DNA of 64,000 nt, from contig NZ_SADE01000004.1 of the NCBI RefSeq assembly GCF_004005845.1, forward strand, positions 248,001 to 312,000, read 5' to 3'. Origin of the DNA: Hwanghaeella grinnelliae (lineage in GTDB: Bacteria; Pseudomonadota; Alphaproteobacteria; UBA8366; Aestuariispiraceae). This document shows, piece after piece, positions 55,407 to 62,931 of this stretch (position 1 is its first letter; each line of letters begins with the position of its first letter). The notes under the pieces were generated by a model, which saw only the letters and a program-made list of their open reading frames with translations, made no database searches and had not been told where the DNA came from. The translations under genes and the position numbers were made by a program.

Positions 55407-55580
55407 ATTATTGCAGTTACTTAACCTGTTCTCCGTGCACCTGACCGAAACCTATTCTTTCGGCTAAGCGGCCAAAAAGGGTCGTTTTCCACACAACTTG
55501 TCCCGCACCGGCGCGCAAGGTTGTGAAAACTTTGTGCGCCGCCCCGGCCTCTCGGGCGCGGCAGGGAGGGAGACGACAGG

Positions 55581-57110
55581 ATGGCGCGTGCGTCGAGGCG
55601 GGAACGGCGGCAAAAACAGGGCCATGGGGTTGTGCCGCAATTGCCCTGGCAACGGGTAGATAACCCGTATCCCCCGATGGAACCCTTGAGCGCGGATCAG
55701 GTGGAGGCGATTCATCAGGCCTCCCTCAATATCCTTGAGAACCTGGGCATCGAGGTGATGGGAGAGGACGTACAGGCGCTTTTCCGGGACGCGGGCGCCA
55801 GCGTGGATGAAAGCTCGGGGATCGTCCGCCTGGATCGCGGTATCGTTGAGCAGGCGCTGGCGACCGCGCCATCGTCTTTCACCCTGACACCCCGCAATCT
55901 CGACCACGCCATCACGGTCGGCGGCAACCGGATCAATTTCGGGTTCGTTTCCGGCGCCCCCAATGTGCATGACCGCATCAATGGCCGCCGCGCGGGAAAC
56001 ATGGCGGATTTCGAGAAGCTGATGAAATTCGCGCAAAGCTTCAACTGCGTGCACTTCATGGGCAACCAGGTCGCCCCGCCGATCGAGCTGCCGCCCAACA
56101 ATCGCCATCTGGACACCTATCGCGCGGCGCTGACGCTGACCGACAAAGTCATCAGCGGTGTGCCGATCGGCGGCGGGCGGATCCGAGATCTGATTGAGAT
56201 GGTGGCGATTGTGCGCGGCTTGCCGGCGGCGGCGCTACAAGACGACCCGTCCGTCATCGGCAACATCAATATCAATTCGCCGCGCAAGCTGGACCTGGAA
56301 ATGGCCCATGGGGCAATGATGCTGGCGCGGCACAATCAGGCCACGATCGTCACCCCCTTCACCCTGATGGGGGCGATGACGCCGGTCACCATGGCGGCCG
56401 CGCTGGCGCAGCAGAACGCGGAAGCGCTGCTTGGCATCACGCTGACCCAATTGGTTCGGCCCGGCGCGCCGGTGGTCTATGGGGCCTTCACCTCGAATGT
56501 CGATATGCGGTCCGGCGCGCCGACTTTCGGCACGCCGGAAAACGCAAAGGCCAATATGGCGGGCGCGCAGCTTGCGCGGCGCTATGGGCTGCCGCACAGA
56601 ACAAGCGCCTGCAATGCGTCGAACACGGTGGACGCGCAGGCCGCCTATGAGACGGAAATGGCGCTGACCGGTGCAGTCTTCGGCCACGGCAACCTGATCT
56701 ACCATGCGGTCGGGTGGCTGGAAGGCGGGCTTGTCGCGTCCTTTGAGAAGATCGTGCTGGATGTGGAACTGGTGCAGCACATGATGGGTCTGTTGAGCCC
56801 GATCGACACGTCCGATGCCGCGCTTGGCCTGGATGCCATCGCCGATGTCGCGCCGGGGGGGCATTTCTTCGGCTCGCCGCACACGATGGCGCGGTATGAT
56901 ACGGCGTTCTACCAGCCGATCCTGTCCGACTGGCGCAACAGCCAGGCGTGGGAGGAGGCGGGCGGTCAATCGGCGACCGAGCGCGCGACCGCTGTTTGGC
57001 AACAGGTTCTCGCCGGCTATCAGCAACCAGCGATGGATCCCGCCCGCGTGGAAGCGCTGGATGCCTATATCCGGCTACGGCGTGAAGAGATCGGCGACGG
57101 CGAGCCCTAG
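55581..57110 (+). CDS. MttB-superfamily methyltransferase (non-pyrrolysine)
   Basis: A 509-residue trimethylamine-methyltransferase-like protein. Family stretches include EAIHQASLNILENLGIEVMG, GNQVAPPIELPPNNRHLDTY, NININSPRKLDL and ALLGITLTQLVRPGAPVVYG. The frame is uninterrupted, with no in-frame TAG, so it belongs to the non-pyrrolysine group that includes glycine betaine methyltransferase MtgB. It would transfer a methyl group from a quaternary amine to a corrinoid protein such as that at 34793. A GlxA-type regulator follows. Confidence 0.88.
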   Translation: MARASRRERRQKQGHGVVPQLPWQRVDNPYPPMEPLSADQVEAIHQASLNILENLGIEVMGEDVQALFRDAGASVDESSGIVRLDRGIVEQALATAPSSFTLTPRNLDHAITVGGNRINFGFVSGAPNVHDRINGRRAGNMADFEKLMKFAQSFNCVHFMGNQVAPPIELPPNNRHLDTYRAALTLTDKVISGVPIGGGRIRDLIEMVAIVRGLPAAALQDDPSVIGNININSPRKLDLEMAHGAMMLARHNQATIVTPFTLMGAMTPVTMAAALAQQNAEALLGITLTQLVRPGAPVVYGAFTSNVDMRSGAPTFGTPENAKANMAGAQLARRYGLPHRTSACNASNTVDAQAAYETEMALTGAVFGHGNLIYHAVGWLEGGLVASFEKIVLDVELVQHMMGLLSPIDTSDAALGLDAIADVAPGGHFFGSPHTMARYDTAFYQPILSDWRNSQAWEEAGGQSATERATAVWQQVLAGYQQPAMDPARVEALDAYIRLRREEIGDGEP

Positions 57111-57240
57111 GCCAGGCCCCCCTCCCCAGACGATAGTTTCTTCCCCATCAATTCCTTACGGCGTTGGTTGAAACCGCTTGTCCGACCATGTCAACACGGT
57201 ATGGTTTTAGGTTCAGGACCCCTATTAAAAAGCGGCGCCC

Positions 57241-58212
57241 ATGACCTTGTTTGACGCATTGCCCGAGAAACTGCCGCAGCGTTTCGGGTTCGTCCTTGTA
57301 GAACACTTTCCGCTGATGGGGTTTGCCTCGTCATTGGAACCGCTCCGCGCCGTCAATCTGCAAACCGAAAAAAAGGTCTTTGACTGGGTCTTGCTGTCCG
57401 AAGACGGCCAACCGGTGGTCAGCAGCAGTGGATTGACGGTCGTGCCGGACGCGGCAGTGGGCGGTGACGATTTCGATGCCGTTGTTGTCGTGGCAGGACT
57501 GCATGCGGAAAGCGCGCATTGCCCGAACACGATCAATTGGCTGCGCCGTATTGTTCGCCGCGGGGTTACGGTTATCGGCGTTTCGGCTGCGTCCTATATT
57601 TTCGCCAAGGCGGGTATTCTGGATGGCCGCCAGGCGACCATTCATTGGGAACATGCGGACGGGTTTCGCGAAGACTTCCCGCATTTGGACATTTCATCAG
57701 AATTGTTCGAAATCGACGGGCCCGTCGTAACCTGTGCCGGCGGTACGGCCGCGATGGACATGATGTTGCATTTGATCGAGCAACAGCTTGGCCACAACGT
57801 CGCCACGCGGGTCACGGATTGGTTCCTGGTCAAACAGATCCGACAGCCGCATGAAGATCAGCGCATGGATCTCCGGGCCCGCATAGGGGTCAGTCATCCG
57901 AAGCTATTGGCGGCCATCGGTTTGATGGAGGAGAATCTCGAAGCGCCTTTGAACCGGAATGAGATCGCCGCCGCCGTTCGCCTGTCCACCCGGCAGTTGG
58001 AGCGTCTGTTCCAGAAATATCTGCGCTCAACGCCCAGGAAGTATTATTTTTCGCTTCGCATGCATAAGGCCCAATTGTTGCTGCGCCAGACAACGCTGCC
58101 GATCCTGGAGGTCGCCTTGGCCAGCGGCTTCGTCTCCGCCTCTCATTTCGCGAAGAGCTATCGTGAGTTCTTCGGGCGAAATCCGCGGGCGGACAGGGGA
58201 CACGGCAAGTAA
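57241..58212 (+). CDS. GlxA-family AraC-type transcriptional regulator
   Basis: A 323-residue regulator: an N-terminal DJ-1/PfpI-like domain (about 8-190) with GVSAASYIFAKAGILDGR, followed by an AraC-type double helix-turn-helix (about 220-318) with LSTRQLERLFQKYL and SASHFAKSYREFFG. This is the architecture of GbdR and CdhR, which sense glycine betaine/dimethylglycine or carnitine. Its place right after the MttB gene suits a betaine-responsive regulator. Confidence 0.85.
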   Translation: MTLFDALPEKLPQRFGFVLVEHFPLMGFASSLEPLRAVNLQTEKKVFDWVLLSEDGQPVVSSSGLTVVPDAAVGGDDFDAVVVVAGLHAESAHCPNTINWLRRIVRRGVTVIGVSAASYIFAKAGILDGRQATIHWEHADGFREDFPHLDISSELFEIDGPVVTCAGGTAAMDMMLHLIEQQLGHNVATRVTDWFLVKQIRQPHEDQRMDLRARIGVSHPKLLAAIGLMEENLEAPLNRNEIAAAVRLSTRQLERLFQKYLRSTPRKYYFSLRMHKAQLLLRQTTLPILEVALASGFVSASHFAKSYREFFGRNPRADRGHGK

Positions 58213-58234
58213 TCCAAATTCGAAAATCCCGTCA

Positions 58235-58732
58235 TCATCCCTGTTTGCCAATGTCGTCCAATCGCTTCTGAAGGGTCATCCTGTCGAGGGATGCGATCGG
58301 CAAATTGACGAATATCGAAATACGGCTCGCCAGCATCCGGTAGGTGTCAGCGAAGGCGGCGGCGACTTCGGCTTCTGGCCCATCATGATATTTCGGGTCA
58401 GGTACGCCCCAATGCGCGGTCATCGGTTGTCCTGGCCATACCGGGCAAACCTCGTCGGCGGCCGTGTCACAGACGGTGAAAACGAAATCCAATGCGGGTG
58501 CATCGGGTTTGGCGAATTCGTCCCAGGATTTGGAGCGGCACTCGTCCGTGGGGTGGTTGAGGGTCTTGAGCAGCACCAGGGCGCGGTGATCCACTTCGCC
58601 GGCGGGGTGGCTACCTGCGCTGAACCCTGTGAATTGGCCTGCACCTTCGCGATTGAGGATGGCTTCGGCCATGATGCTGCGTATGGAATTCCCGGTGCAT
58701 AGGAACAGGACATTGAAATGTCGTTGGTTCAT
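58235..58732 (-). CDS. arsC: Arsenate reductase, LMW-phosphatase family
   Basis: A 165-residue protein of the low-molecular-weight tyrosine phosphatase fold. The phosphate loop is C12-TGNSI-R18 (CX5R), and the acidic loop lies in VPDPKYHDG. It overlaps arsR by four bases (ATGA), so the two form an arsenic-response unit. It is unrelated in fold to the ArsC at 50823. No arsenite pump is seen nearby. Confidence 0.87.
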   Translation of the reverse strand: MNQRHFNVLFLCTGNSIRSIMAEAILNREGAGQFTGFSAGSHPAGEVDHRALVLLKTLNHPTDECRSKSWDEFAKPDAPALDFVFTVCDTAADEVCPVWPGQPMTAHWGVPDPKYHDGPEAEVAAAFADTYRMLASRISIFVNLPIASLDRMTLQKRLDDIGKQG

Positions 58733-59103
58733 TTCGCTTTTCCTTGAAAGACCCTGTCAGATTTAACCGCAGCCGTGGTGGGCCCGCCGGCTTTGACTTG
58801 AATGCCGCACAGTTCCGGGCGACCGTTACAGCAATCCTCGGAAAGATAGGCGAGAAGCGCCCGTACTCCGGCGACGTCCACCGCATAGAAAACATTCCGG
58901 TGGTCGCGGCTGGATTGAACCAGATCGGCCTTCTCCAGCAATCGCAGGTGAAAAGACATATTGGGCCCGGTCAGGCCGAGCTGCGCCGCGAGGTCCCCAG
59001 CCGCTAAACCGTTCGGCCCGGTTTCTATCAGCAGCCGAAAGGCATTCAGCCGATGCATATGCGCTAAAGCGCCAAGTTTCGTGACGGCGGTGTGCGTATC
59101 CAT
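58729..59103 (-). CDS. arsR: ArsR-family metalloregulatory repressor
   Basis: A 124-residue winged-helix repressor. The recognition helix region reads LTGPNMSFHLRLLEKADLV. The usual ELCVC metal box of the DNA-binding helix is missing. Instead a C-terminal DCCNGRPELC gives C91, C92 and C99, resembling the As(III) site reported for Acidithiobacillus ArsR. It should be released from DNA by arsenite and controls the linked arsC. Confidence 0.88.
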   Translation of the reverse strand: MDTHTAVTKLGALAHMHRLNAFRLLIETGPNGLAAGDLAAQLGLTGPNMSFHLRLLEKADLVQSSRDHRNVFYAVDVAGVRALLAYLSEDCCNGRPELCGIQVKAGGPTTAAVKSDRVFQGKAK

Positions 59104-59385
59104 AAAAGCCTTATTTCAAGAGATATTGAAATGAGCAAATGAAGCTTTGATGACGGCTCCGTGACACCTGGTGCCCAGCTGTTTGTCCTTTCCAAGTTGT
59201 ATCGCCGTTAGGGTCAGAAAAACTCACCGCAGGGCGCCCCGTCGATAGCTTGTCGCTAATATAGAAATCCAATGTCGCATTCGTGATTTGAATAAGAGCG
59301 ACTTTCCGAGATTTGTTAGCGCAGATCGTCAGAGACCGCCTGGCTCCGAAGACGGTTGTGATACGTTTATTTCGGAGTGGGTGCG

Positions 59386-60492
59386 ATGTCGCCATATCTA
59401 TCGCTTTCCCGGCGTCTGCGTGTGACGCCGTTCAGCCGCCGCGTCGATGCCGCGGGCGTGCAGGCTTATACCGTTTATAACCACATGCGCTTGCCGACGA
59501 TGTTCCAGTCGGCTGAGGAAGACTGCCGGCACCTGAAGCAAAAGGTGCAGATCTGGGATGTGGCGTGTGAGCGCCAGGTCGAGATCGTCGGCCCCGACGC
59601 CAAGCGGTTGATGCGGATGTTGACGCCGCGCGACCTGGAATCGATGGATGTCGGACAGTGCCGGTACATTCCCGTGGTCGATGAACGGGGCGGAATGCTG
59701 AACGACCCGGTCGCCCTAAAACTGGCTGATGATCGCTACTGGATATCGCTGGCCGATAGCGACCTTCTTCTTTGGGTTAAGGGCCTTGCGATTGGCGCGC
59801 GCTTCGATGTGGACGTGAATGAACCCGATGTATCGCCCCTGGCGGTGCAGGGACCGCAATCGGATACACTGATGGCGCGTATTTTCGGTGACGCGGTGCG
59901 GGACATCCGGTTTTTCCGGTTCGGCGTATTCGAATATGCCGGGCGTGAGCTGCGGATCGCGCGCTCGGGATATTCGAAGCAGGGCGGTTTTGAAATTTAT
60001 GTTGAAGGGTCCGACCTGGGCGAGCCGATTTGGGATGCGTTGTTCGCGGCCGGTATCGACCTCGACGTGCGGGCCGGCGGCCCGAACATAATTGAGCGGG
60101 TTGAATCCGGACTTCTCTCCTACGGCAACGATATGACGCGTGAGAATTCGCCCTTTGAATGCGGGCTCGGCAAATTCTGCGATCTGGACACTGCGGAGAC
60201 CAGTATCGGGCGCGACGCCTTGTTGCGGGAACGGGACCAAGGTCCGCTCAGAATGATCCGCAGCCTTGCCATCGAAGGACCGGCACTGCCGCCATGTGCG
60301 GGTGAGTGGCCGGTCGTGGCGGATGGTGTCCGGATAGGGCAGATCACATCCGCCGCATGGTCGCCGGATTTCGAGACAAATGTGGCGATCGGCATGATTG
60401 ATAGAAGCCATTGGCATGACGGAAACCAAGTGATCGTCGAGACGATCGAAGGCGCCCGTTCGGCTGTTGTAAGAGAAAAAAGCTTTAACTAA
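59386..60492 (+). CDS. dmdA: GcvT-family methyltransferase, DmdA-like (DMSP demethylase)
   Basis: A 368-residue THF-dependent methyltransferase of the GcvT fold. Similarity to DMSP demethylase DmdA is strong across the length: SRRLRVTPFSRRVDAAGVQAYTVYN at the start (residues 7-31), then HLKQKVQIWDVACERQVEI, DVSPLAVQGPQSD, RFFRFG, SGYSKQGGFEIYVEG and SYGNDMTRENSPFECGLG. It would move a methyl group of DMSP to THF, giving methylmercaptopropionate. A related aminomethyltransferase on another substrate cannot be ruled out. The ATG at 59386 is preferred to a GTG three codons earlier. Confidence 0.75.
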   Translation: MSPYLSLSRRLRVTPFSRRVDAAGVQAYTVYNHMRLPTMFQSAEEDCRHLKQKVQIWDVACERQVEIVGPDAKRLMRMLTPRDLESMDVGQCRYIPVVDERGGMLNDPVALKLADDRYWISLADSDLLLWVKGLAIGARFDVDVNEPDVSPLAVQGPQSDTLMARIFGDAVRDIRFFRFGVFEYAGRELRIARSGYSKQGGFEIYVEGSDLGEPIWDALFAAGIDLDVRAGGPNIIERVESGLLSYGNDMTRENSPFECGLGKFCDLDTAETSIGRDALLRERDQGPLRMIRSLAIEGPALPPCAGEWPVVADGVRIGQITSAAWSPDFETNVAIGMIDRSHWHDGNQVIVETIEGARSAVVREKSFN

Positions 60493-60653
60493 CTGACTCT
60501 TATGCCATTTCTGAAAAAAGGTTTGGCGAACGAATCGATTCGGGTATGGTGATTCCGCTGGCCGCCGATATCGGCGGCGCTGGTTAAGATTTCTTTCGCG
60601 GTTTCCTGCCGGGAAGACGTCTGACGGGTGGGGAGAACCAGAATGGTGCCGGG

Positions 60654-61049
60654 ATGGTAAGGGTCAAAAGAGCGTTGTCGACGCTGGCGCAGGAAGCGCT
60701 GGAATTGATTGCAGGGGCAACCGTATTCCATACGGTGCAGGATACGGGCAGCATGCATCTGCATGCCCAGCATGGGAATGCCACGCTGACTTTAGTGGTT
60801 CCGATGGCCGTTTGGTCGGAACTGCGTCCGCTTGTCGAATGGACTGACGAGCCTGTACTGGGCGGTCAGGTTCTTCGATGCAAGCGAAGCACCACCGTAC
60901 GGCTTTTCGACAAGCCGCCCGTTCCATCAAACGAAGTGCAGGGCGTGGACGACGTGACTTTCGAACAGCTTGATCTACCCTTGCCGACATTGAGCGAGCA
61001 TGCGGCTTTGGAAGCCGCCGGGCAGCAAACCCTGAATCTTTCCATATAA
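60654..61049 (+). CDS. Conserved-looking hypothetical protein (131 residues)
   Basis: An unrecognised soluble protein. It has an N-terminal basic helix (VKRALSTLAQEALELIAG), a beta-rich middle (TLTLVVPMAVWSEL, VLRCKRSTTVRLF) and an acidic C-terminus. Base composition is like that of its neighbours. The best ribosome site (GGGAGAACC) is placed for a tiny frame beginning at 60643 (MVPGW then stop) that overlaps this start, so translation may be coupled. Function unknown. Confidence 0.55.
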   Translation: MVRVKRALSTLAQEALELIAGATVFHTVQDTGSMHLHAQHGNATLTLVVPMAVWSELRPLVEWTDEPVLGGQVLRCKRSTTVRLFDKPPVPSNEVQGVDDVTFEQLDLPLPTLSEHAALEAAGQQTLNLSI

Positions 61050-61075
61050 AATGCGGTATTGGCGGCCCTAGGGGC

Positions 61076-61093
61076 AATTGGCGGCCAATTTTC
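61076..61093 (+). terminator. Weak terminator-like hairpin
   Basis: AATTGG-CGG-CCAATT followed by TT lies 26 bases after the stop of the hypothetical gene. The T-run is short, so the call is tentative. Confidence 0.35.
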
Positions 61094-61310
61094 GTAATCC
61101 GAAACCATTGGTAAACAAACCTGTGGCGCACTGCATATGGCTTTGCGCGGATGGGCCTGTTTATCCTCCTTATTAGCTGTTTGCGCCGCAATATATAGAA
61201 TTTTTCTTTTATTACATAGGGTTAATAAACAGAAGGCGCTTGACCAGGGAAGCATTGCCCGGTTCACTCACGAAACCGTGATCAAAGTGCATCCTTAAAA
61301 ATCAGGCCTG

Positions 61311-61991
61311 ATGACCGAAGCCAGATCCGACCAGAAAATGCATATCGGCCCGCATGCGGTGTCGGTATGGCCGAAAGGGCTTGGGCTGAAGCACCTGGAT
61401 CCGTTGGTCTGTGTCACGGTGTTTCCAGACAATGATGTCATCCGCGCTGTGCTGGAACCGAAACTTCTTGAAGCTGAAAAACGGTTCCGGGAGAACGAAC
61501 CCAACCGGTGGGAGGGGGGCGGCGGCGCCAAGATCAGGGATATCGGCGACTGGGACTGTCCCGCGATGAAACTCTTGAGCGCGCGCGCCATGGCGGCGTT
61601 CAAAAAGGTTACCGGCGCTGAGACGGCATTCATCGATGATGTCTGGGGCAACGTCTATCGCAAGGGTGATTTCATCGGTCCCCACGGGCATCGCCGAACG
61701 GAAGTCAGCGTTGTTTATCACCTTGTTCCACCGAACGAAGAAGACAGACAGAATTTCAACGGCGCCTTGGGGATCACCGATCCGCGTGTCGCGCGGTGCT
61801 GTCCGACGGCGAAAGGGCTTGTCACCTCGCAGGTTTATCCGCCGTTGAATCCGGGCGCGATGATATTGTTTCCCAGTTTCGTGACCCATTATGTGACGCC
61901 GCATATCGGTGACGGTCACCGCATCAGCATCGCCTGGAACATCGATCGCCGCGATATCCCCGGCGATCCGCAAGATGAATCGCTTCTGTAG
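61311..61991 (+). CDS. Putative 2OG-Fe(II) oxygenase (2OG-FeII_Oxy_5 type)
   Basis: A 226-residue cupin-fold protein. Putative iron ligands lie in GPHGHRRTEVSVVYHL (H125, H127) with a distal histidine in LFPSFVTHYVTPH and a following arginine in GHRISIAWNIDRR. This is the layout of the family first seen in cyanophages. The ATG at 61311 has only a weak ribosome site. The substrate is unknown. Confidence 0.78.
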   Translation: MTEARSDQKMHIGPHAVSVWPKGLGLKHLDPLVCVTVFPDNDVIRAVLEPKLLEAEKRFRENEPNRWEGGGGAKIRDIGDWDCPAMKLLSARAMAAFKKVTGAETAFIDDVWGNVYRKGDFIGPHGHRRTEVSVVYHLVPPNEEDRQNFNGALGITDPRVARCCPTAKGLVTSQVYPPLNPGAMILFPSFVTHYVTPHIGDGHRISIAWNIDRRDIPGDPQDESLL

Positions 61992-62009
61992 TTTCTGGAA
62001 ATGTGGCTG

Positions 62010-62059
62010 CCCGGGAACCATCCCGGGAATGAAAAAGGGCGGCCAAAAAGCCGCCCTTT
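62010..62059. terminator. Paired hairpins between convergent genes; terminator for the minus-strand operon
   Basis: A perfect 10-bp stem (62034-62043 with 62050-62059) is followed, on the minus strand, by TTTTT, making a good rho-independent terminator for the molybdenum hydroxylase operon. A second 7-bp stem (62010-62016 with 62021-62027) lies next to it. The two together may also stop transcription of the oxygenase gene. Confidence 0.75.
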
Positions 62060-62084
62060 CCCATGACTGCTGCTGTCGGACCGG

Positions 62085-62882
62085 TCAGCCCGCTGCGGCT
62101 ACCGCCCGCTTGGCCATCACGCTGATCAGGTGTGCGCGGTATTCGGCGCTGGCGTGAATGTCGCTGTTCAGGCCATCCGGCGATACCGAGATGCCGGAAA
62201 CTGCATCGGGCGAGAAGTTGCCGGCCAAGGCCGATTCCATCTCGGTGACACGGAAGACACCGTCGTCGCCGGCGCCCGTCACGGCGACGCGAACGCCGTC
62301 CGAGCCTTTGGCGACGAAAACGCCGACCATGGCGTAGCGGCTCGCCGGGTTGGCGAACTTTACATAGGCGGCCTTCTCCGGAACCGGGAACTTGATGGAC
62401 GAGATGATTTCATCTTCGTCCAACGCGGTGTCGAACAGCCCGGTGAAGAAATCCTCAGCCGATAGTTCGCGCTTGTTCGTCACCACGGTTGCGCCAAGCG
62501 CGACCAGGGCGGCCGGATAGTCCGCCGCCGGGTCGTTATTGGCGATGGAACCGCCGATGGTGCCGCGGTTGCGGACTTGCGGATCGCCGATATTGTCGGC
62601 CAGTTCCGCCAGGGCCGGGATGGCCCCTTTTACATCGGCTGAGGCCGCAACGGCACCGTGGGTGGTCATGGCCCCGATGGTGACCGTACCGCCGCCGACG
62701 GTAATGCCGACCAAGTCACCGATACCGCCCAGATCGACCACGTCGCTAGGGGCGGCCAGTCGCTGCTTCATGGTTGGGATCAAGGTCATCCCACCGGCGA
62801 CCAGCTTGCCGTCTTCGGCGCCCGCGATGGCGGACGCTGCATCGGCAAGCGAACCTGGTTTGTGGTAGTTGAAGTCGTACAT
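62085..62882 (-). CDS. Molybdenum hydroxylase FAD-binding subunit (CoxM type)
   Basis: A 265-residue medium subunit of the xanthine dehydrogenase/CO dehydrogenase family. FAD loops are LVAGGMTLIPTMKQRL (about 31-46) and RNRGTIGGSIANNDPAADYPAAL. It should pass electrons from the iron-sulphur subunit to an acceptor. It lies 49 bases downstream of the large-subunit gene. The substrate is not fixed by this subunit. Confidence 0.9.
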   Translation of the reverse strand: MYDFNYHKPGSLADAASAIAGAEDGKLVAGGMTLIPTMKQRLAAPSDVVDLGGIGDLVGITVGGGTVTIGAMTTHGAVAASADVKGAIPALAELADNIGDPQVRNRGTIGGSIANNDPAADYPAALVALGATVVTNKRELSAEDFFTGLFDTALDEDEIISSIKFPVPEKAAYVKFANPASRYAMVGVFVAKGSDGVRVAVTGAGDDGVFRVTEMESALAGNFSPDAVSGISVSPDGLNSDIHASAEYRAHLISVMAKRAVAAAG

Positions 62883-62931
62883 CCTGTCTTCTCCTTAACA
62901 AACGTCTCGACGAAACGTCGCTTGCCTCTTG

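Noticed and set aside
55581-57110. Pyrrolysine-containing trimethylamine methyltransferase
   Set aside because: The reading frame is complete without an in-frame TAG, so it belongs to the non-pyrrolysine branch.
59104-59385. Glycine or SAM riboswitch before the DmdA-like gene
   Set aside because: No recognisable conserved core or paired elements were found in this gap.
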